64,000 bases of DNA. Origin: Diphasiastrum complanatum. Taxonomy: Eukaryota; Streptophyta; Lycopodiopsida; Lycopodiales; Lycopodiaceae. A program made the position numbers and the translations under genes. The notes under the pieces were generated by a model that saw nothing but the letters and a program-made list of their open reading frames with translations, ran no database searches and had not been told where the DNA came from. Below are positions 52,800-63,855 of this stretch, piece after piece. The stretch spans positions 7,015,315 to 7,079,314 of the forward strand of contig CM055093.1 of assembly GCA_029204225.1 (NCBI GenBank), written 5' to 3'. Every line of letters begins with the position of its first letter. The first letter of the stretch is position 1.

Positions 52800-54175
52800 T
52801 GATGGCACAAATTCTCATTTGATAGCGTCTTTTTCTTTAAGCTCTCGTGTAAAGTGATAATGCACAGCGATGTGCACAGTTATGCCCTTGAAGTTTGGGC
52901 TCTCATCCATTCTCATTGCACTCTGGTTGTCGATGTAGACTGTGATTGGATCATGTTGAGTGCTTCCAACTTCATCCAGAAGCCTTTTAAATTTTGTCAT
53001 TAACCTGCAACCAAAAGATAAGCTCATGTATTCGGCCTCGGCTGATGAAACAGCTATGCAGGATTGATGTTTGCTGGTCCAAGCAATTGCTCCTCCATTT
53101 AGAAGATAGCAGCAACCTATTGTGGATCAATAATCTTTATTCATGACAAAACTAGCATCCACAATCATGGTTAGAATGATTTGATTTCCCTTTGAATATA
53201 ACATCCCAAAGTCTTGGGTAGACTTTAAGTATTGAAGCACTCTTTTGGCTAAAATCCAATGCTCTTAAAAAAACTATTATTAAACTGACTTAATGTTATG
53301 ACAGAGTAGCATATATCCGGTCTGGTCCAAGCCATAAGGTACATGAGACTAACATTGATCTGCCTATAAGAAATGTTAGCATACTTATCATGCTGATCAT
53401 TGCTTTCTTCTTCAAAAAGCTTTAGATTAGTCTCCATAGGAATGTGAGATGGCTTACAATTTGCCATATTGAAAGTGTTAAGCATTTTCCTAACATACTT
53501 TCCCTGACTTATGTGAAGAATCCCTTTTTCATGATCATGATGAATCTTAATTTCAAGAAAAAACTTGGCTTCTCCGAGGTCTTTCATCCTGAAACGGTCC
53601 TTCAAGGCTTCTTTGATTTCCTTCATTTTCTTCTTATCTTTTCCAAAGATTAACAAATCATCAACATATAACAAGATCACAAGCAAATTTGTATGATTCA
53701 ATATGTAAACACTTGTGACAACACTAGATTCTATGAAACCAAGCTCATGCATTGTTTTACCAAACTTGGTGTTCCATTCTTTGGCTGATTGTCTCAGCCC
53801 TGGCACAGCCTTCTTGAGAAGACATACTTTTCTAGGATGTTTGGGATCTATAAATCTCGGTGCCTAGCTCATAAAAACTTCTTCATGTAGGGCGCCATTG
53901 AGAAATGCAGTGTCCACGTCCATGTGGTGAATTTTCAGGCCTTGTTCAGCTGCGATTGCTGGCGTAGTCCTGAGACTATCCATATGAACAACAAGAGAGA
54001 AAGTTTCTTCATATTCAATACCATAGACCTGCACGAAACCTCTAGCAACTATTCGAACTTTGAACTTTTCAAGTTTATTATCAGCATCATATTTTTTCTT
54101 GAATATCCACTTACTTTTGTGGGGTCGAAGATCTCACGTAGTATAGCCCTCCCGCCTGTCAACAAGGGTTAGATC
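52800..54175 (-). pseudogene. Element J reverse transcriptase and RNase H
   Basis: RT enters at SDLTLVDRREGYTT and RPHKSKWIFKKKY (54100-54175), then EETFSLVVHMDSLRT and HHMDVDTAFLNGALHEEVFM. After a stop near 53865, 53249-53806 has LLVILLYVDDLLIFGKDKKK (YVDD), KDLGEAKFFLEIKIHHD and SLMYLMAWTRPDICYSVITL. RNase H (52815-53100) has AEYMSLSFGCR-like, PITVYIDNQSAMRM with an aspartate, and HYHFTRELKEK. The first RNase H glutamate region (EAEY) is out of the main frame (about 53025-53040). Stops and a break near 53265 make it non-functional. A different copia lineage from A to G. Confidence 0.85.
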
Positions 54176-54177
54176 AC

Positions 54178-54943
54178 TGGATAGTACCTAACTATGCATA
54201 GATGCTACTTTTAGTTAATTTCCTACTTTCTCCCTTAACTCTACTCACCACTAACACTACTCTCCTTTAACTCTACTCCTCTACACTAACATTCATCATG
54301 ATTTGGGTGAAGGGAAGGGATAGAAAAGAAGAGGTTGAGAAGAGAAGAGAGAAAGAGAGAGAGAGATAGAGAGTGAGGGTGGAGGTTAGCTCAAATGCTC
54401 CTTATGCTTGCTAATGGAAAAGCATTCACTATGGCAAACAATAAACATGAAAATAGAAAGCAATGGAAAACACAATCAAGAGCATTAGCAAGTAGTGAAT
54501 AGCAAATGAGGATGCTTCTCTTCCAAAAATGGTAGAGTTTTCTCCTTCTCATTAAGCATGGAAATAGTGTACAAATGGTGCCTTTTTATAAAATGGGGAA
54601 GGCCCTTGCCCCTCAATCATATTGGCTAATATTCACAATGATCCTATCCATTCATCTTGGACCCAACTTGATCCAAGGGTCTACAAAAGGTACATTAGAA
54701 ATCACAAGATTCATGTGAGTCCCAATTTGGACCCAACTCTAAAAAGTAATCTCTAAGTTTAAAAATGACATTGGGCCTCTAGTTTTATTTTAATTCCAAG
54801 GCCCAAGTCAAGATTATTTTATTTACAACTTTAATTGTGTGTTCATTGGGCCATGGGCTTATACACGCAGGATACCATGCCCTCGCAACACATTTTATTA
54901 GAGGATTTTATTTATTTACACTTTGTTTGAAATGCCCCCAACA
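54178..54943 (-). repeat. Putative 3' LTR of element K
   Basis: On the minus strand it opens TGTTGGGGGCATTTC, a start common in gypsy-type LTRs, directly after the K coding region, and ends near the point where J RT begins. It holds a GA-rich microsatellite (54330-54375). No second copy is present and there is no clear polypurine tract, so both borders are estimates. Confidence 0.4.
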
Positions 54944-55685
54944 GGACCCACGGCCTGAAGTAGTGCCGGTCCCTCGGCACTCTGCCAGTTTAGTATAGCG
55001 TTCTCTTGGACCGCCTCTGGTGGATCAGATAGCCCGTAATGTCTTCCATGAAGTTGAGACAGTCCAGTTTCTTGGAGTCCTTTGGTATGTGGAAGGACTT
55101 GTGGACTCCTGTCAGCCATTCCTGATCCACCCATACTTGGAATCGTTTCGTCCAGGGATCTCCAAGGAATGCAGCTTGGTAATATACGTGAGCGACTGGC
55201 AGCTGGTCTTTGACTTTGTCGGAAGCTAGCGCCTTATTTGGATCAAAAAATATGGAGGAGAGAAAATCATCCCATTTTGTTTCAATGCCCATTAAATATT
55301 CTAAGTCTCGGGTGTAAGTGGCTGCCGCGCGGACTATGGGATCGGGGCAATTGATGTAGTGACTGACGAATGCGAAGAGAGCCCTTTTGGCGTCTACATC
55401 CGTAGTCCACCCATATTCGGATTTGATGATTGGCCAGTTGAAATTATGCAGTGTGATCTGGTCCAGAGGAGTGCCGCATTCCGCCTATTTGGATCTTCTT
55501 GGACATGGCAGAAAATGCGCGTTCACCCGTAACTATTGCGGACTTGTCACATAAGCCCTGATGGCCGCAGGGTCTCTCTCAAATAACTGTTGTCGCCACT
55601 CCAGTTGTGGTTGGAGGGCGGGTAAGGCTTGCAGTTCTTTTCCCTTGATGGTCTGAGTTGAGAATGATATCTGCTAGTCGCCTCT
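54944..55685 (-). pseudogene. Element K ORF, C-terminal conserved domain
   Basis: Directly downstream of the coiled coil. After a stop at 55686 the same protein goes on in shifting frames: AIRAYVTSPQ, HFLPCPRRSKWAECGTPLDQ, AKRALFAFVSHYINCPDPIV and, at 54990-55292, ETKWDDFLSSIFFDPNKALA, KVKDQLPVAHVYYQAAFLGD, WVDQEWLTGVHKSFHIPKDS. The plus-strand copy at 2785-3134 plus 7577-7759 has the same order and spacing. No family is recognised and no metal-binding or catalytic motif stands out. In-frame stops at about 55430, 55590 and 55680 make it a pseudogene. Confidence 0.55.
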
Positions 55686-56522
55686 TCATGACTCGTGGGG
55701 ATATTTGGATAAAAATTCATTGATGTTCTCCTCCACGGACTTTGGTCTTCGGAAGGCCCGACTGGCAGATATCATACGCGAACCTCTGGATGATGTTGCT
55801 TGGCCTTGGCTGGTGGTTGTGCCTTGGCTCTGGTCTCGCGTCTCAGCAACTGCATCTGTCTGCGCTTGGTCTTGGCCTTCGGACCCTTGATCTAGCTGAA
55901 ATTTCCCTACTACCTGCTGGCTCTGATCTTGGCTTGTACTAGCCTGTGCAACATCAAAATTAGGTGGCAGTGGAATTACCACGGGGTTGGGCTGGGCATT
56001 CATTTCCATGTATTGTTGGCACGCCTTGAGGGCTTGCTTGGCCTGGGCGAGCTCTTGCATTGCGCTTGCCCAATACTTATTGAGCTCCGCCTGGTACCTG
56101 TTGAGGGTTTGGCTATAAATATGCACCTGACGTCGTAAAAGATTCATCTCTGATTGGGAAAGCAGCCTTGTGTCCGGTGTAGATTGAGCTAACCAGATGA
56201 GCTTTTCGTCTTGTAAGGCTTCGACCTCCGCCCCCATGCGCGTGTTCTCTGCTTCCAAAAGTGTAAGTTGTGCCTGGATGGGGGCAAGTCGTTGGGATGC
56301 TTCAGCTTGAAGCTCTCGCACCTTTGTGGAGGCCTCAGTCAGCACTTTGGAGAGGCTTTGAATATATTTGTTTAGGCCCTCCTCCTTCTGCTGCAACTTG
56401 GCAATCTCCTGGTGCCCTACTTGTTTGTGTTGCTGAGCCAGAATCAGCTCTTGTTGCAGCTTGGTGAGGTCTGCTCGTAGCTGTATATTACTTGTTGCCA
56501 AATGTAGTACCCTACTTTCCAT
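55686..56522 (-). pseudogene. Element K ORF, coiled-coil part (278 codons)
   Basis: Open from 56522 to 55686. Residues 1-170 are an unbroken, Gln/Glu/Leu-rich heptad helix (TNIQLRADLTKLQQELILAQ-like at the start; LAPIQAQLTLLEAENTRMGA; LNRYQAELNKYWASAMQELA), followed by a Gln/Ser-rich disordered linker (about 185-245) and RPKSVEENINEFLSKYPHES, the same motif as at 2850-2890. A coiled coil plus a globular C-terminal half is a usual layout for Gag-like or ORF1-like proteins that multimerise, which is a guess here. The N-terminus is probably further upstream in another frame (56530-56860). GC content is visibly higher than in the flanking copia element. Confidence 0.6.
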
Positions 56523-56860
56523 AATAGCTTGGCTGCTACCTCATCCATGAGTATTTTCCTAGAGTTTGGTACACCGTCGTGAGATACGTGGGAGCAGCTG
56601 ATACATTGGCACTCGCAGGGGCTTGTGTTGTATCGGCCCCGACGACTTGTGAAATTCCGTTGTCATTGTCTTCGATCAGGTTTTCTTTTGTCCTGATGCC
56701 ATCTGGGGCAGTAGGGTCAGCCTGATCTGGTGATGATACAAAAATTGTTTGTACAAATGCGTCATCAGGCAGCGGTTGGCTAGCCTCGGCAACCTTTGTT
56801 GGCGAAGCGGGTGGGGTGTGAGAAACAACTGTAGAAACAGGGGTGAGGACAACTTTTTAT
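56523..56860 (-). pseudogene. Element K ORF, disordered N-terminal part
   Basis: The minus strand reads Pro/Thr/Ala-rich sequence (VVSHTPPASPTKVAEASQPL, QADPTAPDGIRTKENLIEDN, ISQVVGADTTQAPASANVSA) leading to the coiled coil after a frame change near 56530. Like 9310-9450 it is acidic and low in hydrophobics. The border with element J protease lies near 56860-56870. Confidence 0.45.
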
Positions 56861-56869
56861 GCCATAATG

Positions 56870-58214
56870 TTTTCTTCTTTGCTAGCCATCAACTCTTGAG
56901 AGGTAGGCAACATTTCCATTTCATAAGTTGCCAATTATAGATCCTTTTGCAGCCTCCTCCCCAACAATGCTTACTCTTTTCTTGTAAAAGAGGACTTCAT
57001 AGTCAAAAACACACTCACAAAACCTTGATCAGCAATCCGAGCTACTGAAATCAGATTCTTGCAAAGTTTTGGCACATGTAGAGCTCCTTCAAAAATTTCA
57101 CATTCACCATGAGAAAGGGGCAAACATAAATTACCAATGGCTTGTACTTCAGGTTCAGTGTTAGTGCCTAGCTGCACTCCACCTTTATCGCTCCTCCTTG
57201 GATTACTAAGAAGCTCACGATATTTGAGCATTATGGATGTACATCCAGAATCGATAGTGAGAGTGGCTGGTTTTTGAGAGGCATAGGCTGCTTCCTCCAC
57301 AAGACATGACTCTTCAACAACGACATCTCCTTCCACTACATGTGCTTCCTTCTTGGGCTTGTAGGAAGGTCTGCTTGGGCATTGATTGGCCACATGCCCA
57401 TAACCGCTGCAGTTCCAGCATTGTATGCCCTTGTTCTTGGAGTGATTCTTACCATCTCTCCGCCTTTTCTTGGTGGTCACCTTCTTCTTGGTGATCATCA
57501 TCATTTTGCTATTGTTTAGCTTATCTTTTTGTTGAAAACTTCCTTTGCTTCTGTTTGTTTTTGGCAAGACAAGCTTGTTCATCACTTGAAGAGCCATCCT
57601 GCAAACTGGTCCTGGTTTTCAAGTCAAGCAAAGTGCTCACAACTGAGCTCCATGATTCTCCACGCCTGGTAGCAATCAACAACTCAACTGTGCTAGCCCA
57701 CAACTTGGGTAAAGATCTGTACAACTTCAATTTCTTTTGTGTTTGCTTGAGAGCTTCATGCTCACTCAGCTCTGCAATCTGGCTGAACAGCTCCTCCATT
57801 CTGCTAATATGATCTTAAAGGCTTTGTTCTTCAACGAACTTTAGCTCATCCAATGCAACTTCCAACCACAAGGCATCCATTTCTGACTTCTGTCCATAGG
57901 TTGCTTGCAAGGCATCCATAAGATCCTTGTTGTGGGTCATGTGAGACTTCATCATATTTCTCACATTGGGGGCAAGGCAATTAGTAATGCATACAATTGC
58001 CTTGTCGTCCTTCTGCATCCATTTGATTAGTTCATTCTGTTGAGGTTTTTGGTTGGCTCAGGTCCAAAACAGGACATGTCTCAGTTCGTTCCACCACTTC
58101 GTACACCATTTCACCTCTGAGGTAGAGGAACATGGTATGCTTCCATCCTTCAAATCCAAATTCGTTGAATAGAGCAGGTCTGAGCGATAGAAATGAAGAT
58201 CTTACACTTGACAT
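56870..58214 (-). pseudogene. Element J Gag and protease
   Basis: Gag starts MSSVRSSFLSLRPALFNEFG, with FGFEGWKHTMFLYLRGE as the DUF4219-like W..M...L stretch. It is broken at 58032 and continues in other frames: AIVCITNCLAPNVRNMMKSH (57815-58018) and HEALKQTQKKLKLYRSLPKL (57521-57799), the UBN2 region. At 56971-57597 the knuckle CWNCSGYGHVANQC is intact, followed by LTIDSGCTSIM with the D-S-G active site, and GALHVPKLCKNLISVARIAD. The frame then passes to the pre-integrase start (KGSIIGNL.. YEMEMLPTS) and is replaced by K. Not functional. Confidence 0.82.
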
Positions 58215-58362
58215 GGCTTTTTTCTTGCACTAAGAGAGGAACTTCAACAAGCACAGAGGGGCACACTCCTCCTCCAACCACAATATCAGACTCTACACTC
58301 AACCTATCTCTACACTTGTTGTTGATAACTCTCTTGTGAGTGGGGAAGTTGACCAGTGTCCA

Positions 58363-58374
58363 GGTCTGATACCA
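58363..58374 (-). promoter_or_regulatory. Primer-binding site of element J
   Basis: Plus strand GGTCTGATACCA, complement of TGGTATCAGACC, directly beside the LTR end AATATCA. Confidence 0.85.
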
Positions 58375-58788
58375 TGATATTGTAATAGAAACATACAGGG
58401 AGATGAAAATCAGACACAAACTGTTAATAAACTGTTCACATAAATCGAAAACAGTTGAATGAAAAAATGATAATGATTATTGAATGATCTAAAATAGAAA
58501 TATAATGAGAAAATCTGAGTACAGACTGTAAATCTTTCTCTTGCAGTTGCAATAGTGAGTACACACTAAAACACTAAGAATTGTAGCAGGTTATCTATCT
58601 CTACTTGGCTGAATGCTAAAATGTTTGCAGCAGCTTTATGGTTTCATACTATCACCTATCATGAGTAAATTAATGCTAAACAATAGGAAGGTACTACCAA
58701 CTGGTAGTTGTGTCAAATGATTGCACAAATCTCTCAAATACTTTCTGAAATCAAGGGAGAGTGGTTGATAATTGGCTATTTCTTAACA
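58375..58788 (-). repeat. 5' LTR of element J
   Basis: Runs (minus) from TGTTAAGAAATAGCC to ...ATTACAATATCA, 414 bp. It differs from the 3' LTR by many substitutions, so J is an old insertion. Flanked by TGAGC on its outer side. Confidence 0.9.
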
Positions 58789-58893
58789 TGAGCCTGTGAT
58801 CAAATAGCTTAAAAAGGTGTCTTTCTATTTTGTACCCCTCTATTATTCTTAATAAACTATAAGCTGATTTGTTAAGTATGTGAACGCGCGCAG

Positions 58894-59091
58894 GTGTGGA
58901 GCAATAGCATATATCCCAGTGTTGTGCACAAAGTAGCTGTGAACAGCGAGACGCGTCATGTATCAGCAACATTATTTCTATACCCAGAGCAAGAGAGTGT
59001 GATAGAGCCACCCAAAGGCCTAATACATGCAGATCATCTAGCCAAGTACAAGCAATTCTTGTTTGAGGAGTATCGAGCCTCGTTCAAATGA
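58894..59091 (+). pseudogene. Last exon of a 2-oxoglutarate/Fe(II)-dependent dioxygenase
   Basis: The plus strand from 58894 reads VWSNSIYPSVVHKVAVNSET, then ATLFLYPEQESVIEPPKGLI and YKQFLFEEYRASF, ending in TGA at 59091. This is the C-terminal end of plant DOXC-type 2OG dioxygenases: the W-SN-Y-S--H-V-VN stretch carries the distal iron-binding His, and the P-E..V-P-P..LI..-HP--YK-F..EY tail is typical. The RxS motif that grips 2-oxoglutarate is shifted: S-E-T-R-H-V-S has His at the normal Arg place. The exon begins after an AG acceptor (58892-58893), and copia J lies 105 bp upstream, so the 5' exons are cut off or absent. Substrate cannot be inferred. It could be a captured gene fragment. 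Confidence 0.7.
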
Positions 59092-59581
59092 TGGTGAGCT
59101 GATAGACACAGCCAAGCCTAGGTTCAAGCTCATAGAAATCAAAGACTAACCACCACAGGCTACATGTAATGCTCGTGCATTCATGGTACATATTACCACC
59201 TGCATATGATCCCAAGCTATATGTCTGAAGGGTTATATGATCTATTGAAATAAATAAAATGGGTTTTCCAATCTTGTGACACAGCTTTTTCATGGCTAGA
59301 AGACCTCTTTGACTTATCGACGTTGATGATTTGTGTACATTGACAACTGTAATCTTTCATGGAGGGATGTTTCTGGTCATTTGGCTCTATGAACCTTGAT
59401 GTAATCCAATGTATCTTCTTATTTTTCCAAGATGAAATAATAGCCATTATGTAGGCCATTGGGAGGGCCATCACCATAAATAATCCGAGACCCAACAGTG
59501 AATGGCGAAGCCCACGAGCTGTTCGGGGACCGGATTATTTGTGGTAATGATCCGACCAATGGACCATTATCTCACGTAATT
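59092..59581 (+). other. Downstream region of the dioxygenase exon
   Basis: No gene is seen. AATAAA lies at about 59251 and could serve as a poly(A) signal for the exon above. A 3' UTR is inference. Confidence 0.35.
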
Positions 59582-60213
<632 letters not shown>

Positions 60214-61089
60214 CGATATATACAAAAGATACTAAGTGTACAAATTACAACGCTTATAGCTGATAAATAGTCTGGCTACTCAGTTCTAAAGTTTCTCATT
60301 AAAAAAGCTATATGACATAGTAGAAAATGGCACATCTTGTAGAAAGGACCACTATTATTTCCACTTGATTTTCTAGTTTGTTGAGTAAGCATCTCTTGTA
60401 ACTTAAAGCCTGCATAGTAACACTTGTGAAATTAGGATCATAGACTTCAATGACATTCTGAAACAAAGCCTTATTCCGTGTCAACCAGATTCCCTGTCAA
60501 GCAGATGATCTAGAGCAAGAAAATTTTGCAAAGAGTGAAAGTGAAAGAATGAGTGGGGAAAAGTATTCTCTCTAAGTTTCATCATCTACCAAAGGCCACA
60601 TTGATGATATGGGTGATCAGCCTGTGGACTTATAGTGTAGATTCTAGGGTAAAGTAATCTTTTTTTTATAAAAACAATCTTCTTAGCCGCTTCTAAGCAT
60701 CAGACCTGGCACAGTTCTTATTCAAAAAGTGCAAAACAAGATTAGTTCCTTTTGGGGCTTTATGTAGGTGGTCATACATCAATGACCTACAAAATTGGTT
60801 TCAACTCTGATTTGATTAATATTCATAGATTAAATTTTATTGAGTAAGACTAGATATTCTACAAGAAATCTTTTTAGTAGCTTATAGTTGTTATCTAGTA
60901 ATATAAGGAACACCACAAATGTACTTCTGTAGGTATGTGGCTCTGGGCTGCTTCAATAATAGCAAGGTTTTTCTTGAAGAAAAACTATAAGTGCAACATT
61001 GGAGAATGTTCAAATTTGAACCCTCTCAAAGAGGCTACAAAATTATATACAACAGTGCAAAAATAATCTAATAGTAGATATAGTTTGAA
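60214..61089. other. No recognisable gene
   Basis: AT-rich sequence with short frames. A minus-strand reading around 60300-60780 weakly resembles the C-terminal zinc region of a LINE RT (see rejected items), not enough to annotate. Confidence 0.3.
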
Positions 61090-61425
61090 GCACTCCTCAC
61101 TTCTTGTGAACTTTGAAAAATCTGATTTTTAAGAGTGAGAATTCTAAAAGTATTCTTAGCTTCATAGATTGACTTGAGTGCATCCCAAGCTTCTTTAGTA
61201 GTGGTGCAAGATCCAATTTCTCTTAAGATCTCATTAGAGATATGCATTTTTATGAAGTGAAGAGTGATTCTTCAATTTGTCCTTGAGGCTCCACTTCAAG
61301 TCCTAGTACTATGTCTATTACATCTTGTAGGATAAGAATAAACTCCATTCTAACCTTCCAAATTGAGTAGTTGGAGGTGTTCAATCTTTTACTAGCCTCT
61401 AACAGATATCCTCCCACAAATGCCA
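61090..61425 (-). pseudogene. Copia gag fragment (E/F family)
   Basis: Minus strand from 61423 reads MAFVGGYLLEASKRLNTSNY, SIWKVRMEFILILQDVIDIV, LGLEVEPQGQIEESL, then frame-shifted UBN2 with EILREIGSCTTTKEAWDALK-like and EAKNTFRILTLKNQIFQSS. It is nearly the same as gag of E and F, cut off after about 110 residues. The 5' and 3' parts are missing. Confidence 0.75.
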
Positions 61426-62378
61426 TTAGATTATGAAAAATTCTAGTAATGAAACTAGAATGAAAATTTGAGCACCATCTTCAGGAATGAAAATATGAGC
61501 ACTATTTCCAAATATGAGCACCATCTTCCCACTGGAATGAAAATATGAGTGTCATCTCCAAATTTAAATTAGGCAAAAAAGCAAAATCAATGGATTGATG
61601 GTATAGAGTATATAATATAAAAAAAGATAAGTACTTTGTTTTGTTTTAAAAAATCTATTCTTAGTACTTTGATGCATCTGATTACGTTCTTGTTTTTTCT
61701 GATGACAACATTGTATCATCTACAATTGGATATCCCTATTGATTTGGCACCTCTACAGAGAAGAAGAGGCAAAGGAATTCAAATATTTGCTAAAGATCAT
61801 TCTCGTTATAGGGTAGAAGGAAAGAAAAATTTGGATTTGTGGTCAGATGGAACATTATATCCTCAAGATCCTAGCACTTTGACTCATCCCACATTCTCTT
61901 CAATAACTAATCTAGTTACATAGATATGCAATGGGCATACTAGATTACTAGGATATTGTGAGAGATTGACATCGAGGCATGAGCGCTCGCCACTTGGAAA
62001 GATTGGATTACGCATGAAGTCATTGTCTTCGTACTCCACCTATGGCAAAGCTCATGGATAAAAAAGGCACAGCACATAGGATTCGATGTCTCCAACACCT
62101 GGGGTGTCACGAAAGAAGACAGCTAGAAGCATTCGCTTCATCTGCATACAACGATAGCAACTGCCACGGCTTATGGGATTGCCTAGCAAAGACTCAAACA
62201 AAAGCTACAAGCCAAGCCATATGAGGAGATCGCATCAACCATTAAATCTTTTTAGAATAATGCTGCACATGAGGTGCCGATCTTGTTTGTACTGTCCCTT
62301 TTAGAATTGTTTCCACTTTCTTTCTACAATTGCTCAAACGTGAGATCTAGCGATGGTTTTGCAATAGAATAAGCAGAA
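61426..62378 (+). other. Left flank of element C with unrecognised short ORFs
   Basis: 61636-61923 (plus) reads QLDIPIDLAPLQRRRGKGIQ, FAKDHSRYRVEGKKNLDLWS in a 95-codon frame; 62042-62224 encodes a short Lys-Gln-rich piece. I see no family. At 61434-61560 a phrase ATGAAAATATGAGCACCATC and variants recurs three times. The rest holds nothing I can support. Confidence 0.35.
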
Positions 62379-63042
62379 ATGTTAAAAATTCACAATTCTA
62401 GCTTGACTAGTTTTGGTCATATGACTTGTAAATAGTTAAATGGTCATGATGTGGCTTGTCACACGTGCCAAATAGCATAGGATTCCATTCATAAGGATGT
62501 TCTCAAGTAGACCTAAGTGTTAGAACCTTTGGAATGAGTCCAAATTATGCTTAGATACAAGGGAGAAAAAATAGGAGCTATTTTTGGTAATTTTTGCATT
62601 GTTGAGGGATCTCCAAGATTCCAACCCTAACTTGGTAGGGATGAAAGATCCACCAAAATTAGCATTAGGGATAGGTTTAGGGCTACTCATACCTGCCCAA
62701 AACCGTGATGGATCATGTATATATAGGTGATGATATCTCACCAAAATCAATCAAGCAATTTCATGTTTTTTCTCTCATAATGGTGCAATTGCTCTCTATG
62801 TTCATAATTGTTTGAGTACTTGTGATTACTAATGATTATAGGATTGAATGTAGGTCTGGTGTACAGTACTCAGACTGTGGGAGGCCGTACTTTCACACGT
62901 GTGAAGCCTTCTTCAAGGATTTGGGCCATTTAGTGAGGTTCAAGCATAGATTTTTGATGGATTTTGATGGTTCAACTTGTGCTAATCTTATGAAATCATA
63001 ATCTATTGTTTCCCTCATCATTTCAAGTGTTTTAGGATCCAA
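62379..63042 (+). repeat. 5' LTR of element C
   Basis: Starts TGTTAAAAATTCACAATTC and ends GGATCCAA beside the primer-binding site. Differs from the B LTRs at only a few positions. TATATATAGG at about 62718-62727, CACACGTGTG at 62894-62903. The B 3' LTR outer 21 bp are absent here too, as in the B 5' LTR. Confidence 0.95.
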
Positions 63043-63055
63043 TGGTATCAGAGCC
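63043..63055 (+). promoter_or_regulatory. Primer-binding site of element C
   Basis: TGGTATCAGAGCC directly after GGATCCAA, matching plant initiator-methionine tRNA. Confidence 0.93.
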
Positions 63056-63855
63056 TAAAGGCTGAAATGAGCTAAATCCTTGGTTTGCATTCAATTTGAT
63101 CACAATTTTTGATCTAAATCTTGTGTAGATTGGATCTTAGCATCTAGTATTGATTCTAGAACTCAAAGTGAGTCAAATACATTGGAGATTGGTGTTGTGT
63201 GACTTCATTTGCAGGTGTTTAGGTGTCTAAAACCAGAGGCAAAGTTGAATTCAATTCACATTACCAAGATAGCAAGTTTTGCTTGCTCCAAGCATTGATT
63301 TCTAAGCGAGTTTTGGAGGTGATTTCATAGAGAAGGCTTTCTAGCATTCAAGGAGAGGGAAGATCAGAGTTTTGGGGACTCTTAAAGGCTGTTCTAAGGT
63401 GTAGTAGGCACCTCCTAAAGTGATTTAGGTTCAGTCCAACCATTGCTTGACTTATGCACCAAATTAGATCAATTTTTCATCAATTTTGATCATTTTTTTG
63501 CTTGTGATTGGATAGTAGATTGTGTTGCATCCTCATTAAGTTCCATTTAGATCTTTTACAAGTGATTTTGGAAGTATATTAGGTTGCTGAAATTCACTCT
63601 TTATCAGATCATTTGGAAGCTTTAATGTTCTTTATAGAAAGAAGGGGCAATTCTACTAGTATTGTCTACTTCAATCAAGCAAGTGCATTGTTTCTAGTAT
63701 TCTATGATTTGATTTTGTTAGAGATCATTCTTAGATCTTTATAGGAAGTCTATTACTGATCTTTTCAGGTCCCTAAGAAGTGGGATAAGGTAGACCTTCA
63801 ATCAAATCAATAGAAGTAACTTTCATTTGTGTCAAGTCCTTGATTAGGAGACTAG

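Larger units (their letters stand above)
52262..58788 (-). mobile_element. Ty1/copia element J, with K material in place of integrase
   Basis: 5' LTR 58375-58788 with primer-binding site at 58363-58374 (complement GTCTGATACCA), gag and protease 56870-58214, RT-RNase H 52800-54175, polypurine tract and 3' LTR 52262-52683. TGAGT (52257-52261) and TGAGC (58789-58793) flank it, a one-mismatch TSD. Between protease and RT the integrase is missing and about 2.7 kb of a different element (K) is present. Confidence 0.88.

Noticed and set aside
60300-60780. Possible LINE RT zinc-binding tail on the minus strand
   Set aside because: Only a vague W/C/H pattern is seen, with frequent stops, and no RT catalytic motif nearby.
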